From: Flavobacteriales bacterium
GTDB taxonomy: Bacteria > Bacteroidota > Bacteroidia > Flavobacteriales > Flavobacteriaceae
Reading direction: 5' to 3'
DNA length: 64,000 nucleotides
Assembly (NCBI GenBank): GCA_027066365.1
Contig: JAMONV010000006.1
Location: forward strand, 67,532-131,531
The position numbers were made by a program, and so were the translations under genes. The notes under the pieces are model-generated. The model saw only the letters and a list, made by a program, of their open reading frames with translations, did no database searches and was not told the DNA's origin. Shown piece after piece: positions 35,470 to 40,709 of the stretch (position 1 is the stretch's first letter; each line of letters begins with the position of its first letter).

Positions 35470-35500
35470 GTTCAACTATTCAACTGTTCAACTTTTCAAC
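35470..35500 (-). repeat. Inverted copy of the 8-mer repeat
   Basis: Four units of TTCAACTA/G/T, the reverse complement of the GTTGAATA words at 34847-34939, end 11 bases before ATG 35512 of the NuoH-like gene. With the left copy they frame the four-helix-bundle gene as an inverted pair. Confidence 0.88.
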
Positions 35501-35511
35501 AGAAAAAGACT

Positions 35512-36477
35512 ATGGAAAAAATAGGCATCCAACTAACCGGTATCATTATAACCACCATATTGGCCTTCACGGTAGGTATGTTTTATGGAGGTTTGCGCCG
35601 CAAGATAATCGCACGCGCTCAAAACCGTATCGGGCCGCCGGTGTGGCAGAATTTTTTGGACTTGCTCAAATTGCAGGGCAAAACCACCAACATAACGCAC
35701 GGCGTGATGACGCATTTGGCGCCGGTGTGGGTGGTGGTGGCCGCCGTTACGGCCTTGCTGTTTATTCCCGTGCTGCATGCGGGGCTGTGGTTCGATAATT
35801 TTAACTTCAAAGGCGACCTGATTTTCCTGCTCTACATTATGGTATTCGGTTCGCTGGGCATGGCTTTGGGCGCCGGCGAAACGGGCAATCCCAATTCGGC
35901 CATAGGTGTTTCGCGTGGGTTGTCGCTGCTGGTGGGTTACGAAATCCCGTTCGTACTGTCGCTGGTGGCGGTGATGTTGCAATTCCATACCACGTCGCTC
36001 ACCGACCTGATGCACTACCAACAGGAAACGGGCCGGTGGATCCTGCTGGAAAATCCGTTTGCCTTCCTGGCGGCATTATTTTCGGCCTTGGGTATGTTCC
36101 ATTATTCGCCGTTCGACATTATCGGTGCACCGGCCGAGTTGGCTTCGGGACCGATGTCGGAATTCGGCGGCAAGTATTTGGGAACGCTTATGACGGGCGG
36201 TTCCATTTTCGCCTTTGTCAAGTTGGTATTGCTCACCGACATTTTCCTGGGCGGCGCCGGCCATCCCGGCACATTGACGGGCATCTGGGCCGTGCTGGCG
36301 GGCTTGGGCGAATTGATTGTCAAAACCTTCCTGCTCTACATGATCCCGGTGAGTATAGGCATCGTCATGCCGCGCTTCCGCACCGAGCAGGCGGTAAGGT
36401 TTTTCTGGAAATGGCCGTTGGCATTCGGCATCCTGGCCATTATTTGGGCTTTGTATAAACGAAAATATTTCAGCTAA
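35512..36477 (+). CDS. NuoH-like membrane subunit (MbxM-like)
   Basis: A 321-residue polytopic subunit of the NuoH/HyfC/EchB/MbxM family that links the peripheral arm to the pumps. The family blocks RAQNRIGPPVWQNFLDLLKL, GAGETGNPNSAIGVSRGLSLLVGYEIPF and SPFDIIGAPAELASGPMSEFGGKY (cytoplasmic loops facing the NuoB/NuoD subunits) are intact. It is separated from the second pump by the inserted four-helix-bundle cassette, but followed 17 bases later by the NuoB-like gene, so the original operon order is kept. Confidence 0.92.
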   Translation: MEKIGIQLTGIIITTILAFTVGMFYGGLRRKIIARAQNRIGPPVWQNFLDLLKLQGKTTNITHGVMTHLAPVWVVVAAVTALLFIPVLHAGLWFDNFNFKGDLIFLLYIMVFGSLGMALGAGETGNPNSAIGVSRGLSLLVGYEIPFVLSLVAVMLQFHTTSLTDLMHYQQETGRWILLENPFAFLAALFSALGMFHYSPFDIIGAPAELASGPMSEFGGKYLGTLMTGGSIFAFVKLVLLTDIFLGGAGHPGTLTGIWAVLAGLGELIVKTFLLYMIPVSIGIVMPRFRTEQAVRFFWKWPLAFGILAIIWALYKRKYFS

Positions 36478-36494
36478 TTATAAATCAACACATT

Positions 36495-37142
36495 ATGTCC
36501 GACACCAAAGACATACGCATCATCACGCGACCGACGAAGGAACAAATCGAGCAGGCCAAAATCGACTTTGCGCCGCGCTGTACTTCGGCGGGACGCGTCA
36601 ACGATAAAGAGACGCAAAAGACGGTGGAATTCATCCTGAATTTTGCGCGCAAACATTCCCTGTTTCTGCTGGCTTACGGCACCGGCTGCGGCGCCATTGA
36701 AATTCCGGCCACGCTGACGTCCCGCTACGATGCCGAACGCTTGGGCATCCGGGGCGCCGCCACACCGCGCCAAGCCGACGTGCTGATGATCACGGGCTAT
36801 TTGTCCGTCAAGACCTTGAAGCGCGTCATTCGCGTATATGAACAAATGCAGGATCCCAAATACGTGGTGGCCTTCGGCTCGTGTACCATCAACGGCGGCA
36901 TGTATTTCGACAGTTACAACACCATTAAGGCCTTGGACCGCTACATTCCGGTGGATGTGTATATCGCGGGCTGTATGCCGAGGCCGGAAGCGGTGTTGAA
37001 GGGCTTTGCCAAATTGCAGGAAATGATCCAAAACGGCAACGCCGGCAACGGCGAGTGTTACCGTAAAAACCTGGATTGGTACCGCGCCAATCAACGGAAA
37101 GTGATTAAGAATTGGGATTTTCCGGATGAATACAATTGGTAG
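36495..37142 (+). CDS. NuoB-like iron-sulfur subunit (MbxJ/MbsJ-like)
   Basis: A 215-residue cytoplasmic subunit that carries the cluster next to the active site. Only three conserved cysteines are visible: C65 in YGTGCGAIEI, C130 in FGSCTING and C160 in AGCMPRPEA. Complex I has a Cys pair at the first position and MBH a C-x2-C, so one cluster ligand is missing here. Three-cysteine, site-differentiated coordination is what is described for the sulfur-reducing MBS complex. About 45 residues follow the core domain. The gene ends at the start of the second repeat-filled gap. Confidence 0.9.
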   Translation: MSDTKDIRIITRPTKEQIEQAKIDFAPRCTSAGRVNDKETQKTVEFILNFARKHSLFLLAYGTGCGAIEIPATLTSRYDAERLGIRGAATPRQADVLMITGYLSVKTLKRVIRVYEQMQDPKYVVAFGSCTINGGMYFDSYNTIKALDRYIPVDVYIAGCMPRPEAVLKGFAKLQEMIQNGNAGNGECYRKNLDWYRANQRKVIKNWDFPDEYNW

Positions 37143-37292
37143 GAGAAAGGAGAAAGGGAAAAGGGGAAAGTGTTGTTGAAAAGTTGAAGAGTTGAACAGT
37201 TGAATAGATGGGACGGATGACCGGTGACAGATGACCGATGAAAATGACCGATGACAGGTGACCGATGATTGATGAAAAGTTGAAGAGTGAAT
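37143..37292 (+). repeat. Mixed short-period repeats in the NuoB-NuoC gap
   Basis: Purine-rich GGAGAAA units (37143-37170) are followed by GTTGAAAA/GTTGAACA 8-mers. Then come heptamer units GATGACC/GGTGACC (about 37209-37268), and further GTTGAA words. The composition matches the gaps at 38521 and 40091. No gene is supported in this stretch. Confidence 0.85.
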
Positions 37293-37343
37293 AGAATTAA
37301 AAATGAAAATGAGGAAACATCCAATAAAAATAATAGTTCAAAA

Positions 37344-37982
37344 ATGAGTAAAATTGATTGTACAAATGAAATTCAATTTGATAAAGTCTCTAATGAAGCA
37401 GATTTTAATTGTGCATTGGCAAATTACTTGAAAAATAAATTGGATGATAATTATGAAATAACTATTCAAAAGCCTTTATATTATGTTCAACAAATTAAAT
37501 ATTTAAAACAATCAGATAATAAAAAAGAAGATTATTTGCCTGAATATATAAATGATTATAACAGCTATAAAATTGATATACTTATACAAGAAAAAATTAA
37601 AAGTAAAAGAATTCCACGCGTAGCAATAGAACTTAAATACAATGATATAACAACACATGATTTAATTACATATAGTCATAAGTTAAACCAACATAAACTC
37701 TTGTTTCCTTACCTAAGATATGGGGTGATAATTGCCAATAAAGACAAATTAACACAAAAAATATTTAAACACGGAAAGGACTTTGATTTTATTTTCGCAT
37801 TTTCCATTAAGGAAGAAAACAATAAACAATTACCTATCTTATTAAGTTTAATAAATGATGAAATTAAATATAGTGAGAAACTTGAAAAGCATTTATTTAA
37901 GAGGAATACCAATGCCATATTATTCCATAAACAATTAATTATCACAAAAAACAAGAATTATAAAATGACATGGAAACAATAA
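37344..37982 (+). CDS. AT-rich nuclease-like protein, PD-(D/E)xK pattern
   Basis: A 212-residue protein from ATG 37344; an earlier GTG lies in the repeat. It has a recognisable D...ExK pattern: YKIDILIQ, then about 14 residues later VAIELKYND. This is followed by LRYGVIIANK and DFDFIFAF strands as in restriction-endonuclease-fold proteins. No specific family was recognised. Its base composition is far more AT-rich than the surrounding complex genes (one 60-base line counts 15 G+C), pointing to a foreign origin. Its last codons overlap the NuoC-like start by 13 bases, so it is embedded in the operon between two core subunits. Confidence 0.6.
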   Translation: MSKIDCTNEIQFDKVSNEADFNCALANYLKNKLDDNYEITIQKPLYYVQQIKYLKQSDNKKEDYLPEYINDYNSYKIDILIQEKIKSKRIPRVAIELKYNDITTHDLITYSHKLNQHKLLFPYLRYGVIIANKDKLTQKIFKHGKDFDFIFAFSIKEENNKQLPILLSLINDEIKYSEKLEKHLFKRNTNAILFHKQLIITKNKNYKMTWKQ

Positions 37983-38524
37983 TTACGAAATTAAACGAAA
38001 TATTTAATGTCCGGCCGAAAATATTACGCGACCGCCAAATCACGGTGGAGGTGGATAAAAACCGTGTGTCGAGTATGTTGCTCTACCTGAAAAATCAAAT
38101 GGGATTTATTCATCTGAACCATATTTCATGTGTGGATTGGATCGAGGAAGGGCAATTCGAACTGGTGTATATCGTCTGGCGGCCGGAGGATAAAACCACC
38201 GTGCTGGTCAAAACGCGCATCGACCGCGAAAATCCCGAAATGGAAAATATCGATACCATTTGGGACCAAGCGCATACCTACGAGCGCGAAATCCGTGAAA
38301 TGTTCGGCATCGAATTTCCGGGCCTGAAAGCGCCGCGTGAATTTATCCTGGAAGGCTGGGAAGGTCCGCCGCCGATGCGCCGCGACTTCGACACGCGTAA
38401 ATACGCCATGGAAACCTACGAAACACGTCCCGGACGTGAGGACGCACAAAACGTGCGCGAATATATCACCAAACGCACCGGCGAAAAAGTGCCGGATTTT
38501 GCGAAGAAATACTCGAGGGATTGA
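37970..38524 (+). CDS. NuoC-like subunit (MbxK-like)
   Basis: A 184-residue subunit of the NuoC/30-kDa family that scaffolds the catalytic large subunit. The C-terminal signature DQAHTYEREIREMFGIEFPG is intact, followed by PREFILEGWEGPPPMRRDF, which is the NuoC-type tail contacting NuoD. The start overlaps the end of the inserted nuclease-like gene, so in the present arrangement its translation may depend on that gene. It ends at the repeat region starting at 38521. Confidence 0.9.
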   Translation: METIITKLNEIFNVRPKILRDRQITVEVDKNRVSSMLLYLKNQMGFIHLNHISCVDWIEEGQFELVYIVWRPEDKTTVLVKTRIDRENPEMENIDTIWDQAHTYEREIREMFGIEFPGLKAPREFILEGWEGPPPMRRDFDTRKYAMETYETRPGREDAQNVREYITKRTGEKVPDFAKKYSRD

Positions 38525-38595
38525 CGGATGACCGGTGACCGGTGACGGATGTAAGTTGTTGAAAAGTTGAAGAGTTGAATAGTTGAATAAATAAT
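38521..38595 (+). repeat. Mixed heptamer and 8-mer repeats
   Basis: GATGACCGGTGACC heptamer units are followed by GTTGAAAAGTTGAAGA type 8-mers, beginning at the stop codon of the NuoC-like gene. Orientation is the same as at 37172 and 40091. No inserted gene follows here; instead a palindromic repeat array occupies the gap. Confidence 0.85.
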
Positions 38596-38665
38596 CTGGA
38601 AACGGGAAATTAGATAGAATGAATAATGAACAATTAATAATGAATAATGTGATTGAAGGGATTAT

Positions 38666-38951
38666 GTCATTCCGAGGAAAGCGAAGCGGCAGCTTGTCCC
38701 GAATTTACTTCGGGAAGGAATCTCTTTCTTATGACTATTTTCAAATGAGATTTCTCACGTTCGTTCGAAATGACAGTCTAATGTCATTCCGAGGGAAGCG
38801 ACGCAAGGAGCGGCGAGGAATCTCTATGTTGGACTTTATAGGAATGAGATTCCTCACATTCGTTCGGAATGACAAAATCCTAAATCCTAAATCCCAAATC
38901 CTAAATCCTAAATCCGAATGAATGAGATTTCTCACATTCGTTCGAAATGAC
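38666..38951. repeat. Palindromic GTCATTCCGA repeats with an AAATCCT heptamer block
   Basis: Two full copies (38666-38774 and 38783-38873) begin with GTCATTCCGAGG(G)AAGCGA and end with TTCGTTCG(A/G)AATGAC, so each is bounded by near inverted ends. A right-half copy lies at about 38918-38951. Between them is a heptamer array of AAATCCT/AAATCCC units (38876-38915). This is a class of palindromic intergenic repeat I associate with Bacteroidota chromosomes; it has no coding capacity. The first copy contains an inner CCCGAA/TTCGGG hairpin. Confidence 0.85.
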
Positions 38952-38971
38952 AAACAGGTAAATTAGAAGAC

Positions 38972-40087
38972 ATGATTAAGATAAACAAGAACAAAGAAAC
39001 CACCTTATTCATCGGGCCGCAGCATCCGGGGATAACGGGGAATATGATGGTCAAATTGAAGGTGATCGGCGACACGGTGATGAGTGCCGAAACGCATATC
39101 GGCTACCTGCACCGGGCCTTTGAAAAGCTTATCGAACAACGCAACTGGTTGCAGTCCTTCACCTTGCTTTGCCGCTTCTGTGTGCCGGAGCCGGATCCCA
39201 TGGAGCTGACCTACGCTCGGGCGGTGGAAGCCATCGAAGGACGCGAGGTGCCGCCGCGGGCACAATATATCCGCACTATTGTGGCCGAATTGGCACGTAT
39301 CCAATCCTTCCTGCTGTGGTACGGCGGTCAGGCCGGTTCGGCGGGGCTCTATACGCTGGGGCAATGGACCGTGGGCGACCGCAACTACGTCCTGGACCTG
39401 TTCGAGGACCTGACCGGCGCGCGGATTTACCACATGTATATTTGGCCGGGCGGCGTGCGCCGCGACCTTCCCAAGGGCTGGAAAGACAAGGCGTTGCGCG
39501 TCATGGACTACTTGGAAAAACGCCTGACCGACTACAACCATCTACTCTTTGACAACGCCGTGTTCCAAAAACGGGCGCAAGGCGTGGGCATCATTCCCAA
39601 GGATAAAGCCGTGGAATGGGGCGTTACCGGTCCGCCGCTCAAAGGCACAGGCATCGCACACGACGTGCGCAAGGACGAGCCATACGCCGCTTACGGGGAG
39701 CTGGACTTCGACATTCCCACCCACGAAGGGGGCGACGTCTGGGCACGGGCATTGGTACGCCGCGACGAAATCAAACAATCCATCCGCATCGTGCGGCATG
39801 CATTGGAAAAAATGCCGGGCGGCAGCTACTATAACCGCATTCCCAATCCCATGAAATGGCGCGTGCCGAAAGGCGAAGCATGGGTCAAAACCGAAAGCGT
39901 ACGCGGTGAAATCGGTTTCTACGTGGTCAGCGACGGCAGCGAAAAACCGAGACGCGTCCATCTGCGCGGCGCCGCCTATACCAACGGTATCACCGTACTG
40001 GAAAAAATCCTGCCGGGCGAAAATATCGCCGATGTGTCGTTTATCTTGAATTCATTAGGTGCGTGTCCGCCGGAAATGGAACGGTAG
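38972..40087 (+). CDS. NuoD-like large subunit (MbxL/MbsL-like)
   Basis: The 371-residue large (hydrogenase-homologous) subunit. N-terminal blocks FIGPQHPGITGNMMVKLKV and HIGYLHRAFEKLIEQRNW are as in NuoD and MbxL. Of the four Cys that bind [NiFe] in hydrogenases, C67 and C70 (LLCRFCVPEPDP) and C365 are present, but the last position is Glu (ACPPE, residues 364-368). Hydrogenase activity is therefore not expected. The tail ends 3 residues later without the cleaved extension of hydrogenases. It follows the palindromic repeat region and precedes the third cassette. Confidence 0.9.
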   Translation: MIKINKNKETTLFIGPQHPGITGNMMVKLKVIGDTVMSAETHIGYLHRAFEKLIEQRNWLQSFTLLCRFCVPEPDPMELTYARAVEAIEGREVPPRAQYIRTIVAELARIQSFLLWYGGQAGSAGLYTLGQWTVGDRNYVLDLFEDLTGARIYHMYIWPGGVRRDLPKGWKDKALRVMDYLEKRLTDYNHLLFDNAVFQKRAQGVGIIPKDKAVEWGVTGPPLKGTGIAHDVRKDEPYAAYGELDFDIPTHEGGDVWARALVRRDEIKQSIRIVRHALEKMPGGSYYNRIPNPMKWRVPKGEAWVKTESVRGEIGFYVVSDGSEKPRRVHLRGAAYTNGITVLEKILPGENIADVSFILNSLGACPPEMER

Positions 40088-40090
40088 GAC

Positions 40091-40178
40091 ATGTTGAAAA
40101 GTTGAAAAGTTGAACAGTTGAATAGATGGGACGGATGACCGATGACCGATGAAAATGACGGATGACCGATGACCGATG
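40091..40178 (+). repeat. 8-mer and heptamer repeats left of the second four-helix-bundle gene
   Basis: GTTGAAAA/GTTGAACA units are followed by GATGACC heptamers. The heptamer word returns inverted (GGTCATC) at 40609-40671, after the four-helix-bundle gene, again framing it as an inverted pair. Confidence 0.88.
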
Positions 40179-40205
40179 GGAAATTTATTAAATAGAGTTA
40201 TAAAA

Positions 40206-40709
40206 ATGAATAACGAAAAGGAATACACGGGCGAAACCAAATTCAAATTCGAGCGCTTGCGTGTGTGGCAGGAGAGTATGGATTTTGCAGAAGAAATGCA
40301 TGCTTTGGCCAATGGTTTTCCCGATAATGAAAAATTCAATTTATCATCTCAATTACGCCGCGCAGCGGATAGCATTTCTTTAAATATTGCCGAAGGATCC
40401 ATTTTTCAATCCAATAAAGAACAAAATAAATTCATCGGTTATGCTATACGTTCCTTAGCCGAAACCATTACTTGCTTGCATAAAGCCAAACGAAGAAATT
40501 ATATTGAAGAAGATATTTTTAATCAACATTATAAAACGGCATATAAACTAATGAACATGCTCTTAGCCTTTTCCAATTCATTAAAAAATACCGATAAAAA
40601 ACGATCACCGATCACAGATCATTCATCCCAACAACACACACACCGGTCATCGGTCACCGGTCATCGGTCAAAAACCACCAATCTTCAATCCAAAAACAAT
40701 CAAAAATGA
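40206..40709 (+). CDS. Four-helix bundle protein (TIGR02436 family), second copy
   Basis: A 167-residue protein from ATG 40206; an in-frame ATG at 40176 lies at the repeat edge. The core FKFERLRVWQESMDFAEEM, FPDNEKFNLSSQLRRAADSISLNIAEG and KEQNKFIGYAIRSLAET matches the family signature and the first copy at 35013, though the two are clearly diverged. The last 38 or so residues (with HRSSVTGHRS) are a translation of the flanking inverted heptamer repeat, so the frame has run into the repeat. Its stop overlaps the start of the next gene (ATGA). AT-rich, inserted between core subunits; function unknown. Confidence 0.82.
   Translation: MNNEKEYTGETKFKFERLRVWQESMDFAEEMHALANGFPDNEKFNLSSQLRRAADSISLNIAEGSIFQSNKEQNKFIGYAIRSLAETITCLHKAKRRNYIEEDIFNQHYKTAYKLMNMLLAFSNSLKNTDKKRSPITDHSSQQHTHRSSVTGHRSKTTNLQSKNNQK
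40609..40671 (-). repeat. Inverted heptamer repeat inside the end of the second four-helix-bundle gene
   Basis: Units GATCACC, GGTCATC and GGTCACC, the reverse complement of the GATGACC words at 40120-40178, lie within the 3' end of the coding frame. They complete the inverted pair around the gene. Confidence 0.85.

Noticed and set aside
38619-38921. 100-residue coding frame in the palindromic repeat region
   Set aside because: It is a translation of repeat copies (RNDS, FRTNV-type words) on both strands, with no independent coding features.
34847-40671. CRISPR-like array from the regular short repeats
   Set aside because: Units are 7-8 bases in direct tandem without unique spacers of constant length, and no cas genes are present; they are short-period repeats.
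35013-40709. Diversity-generating retroelement based on the Avd-like four-helix-bundle fold
   Set aside because: No reverse transcriptase, no template/variable repeat pair and no C-type lectin target gene are present in the window.
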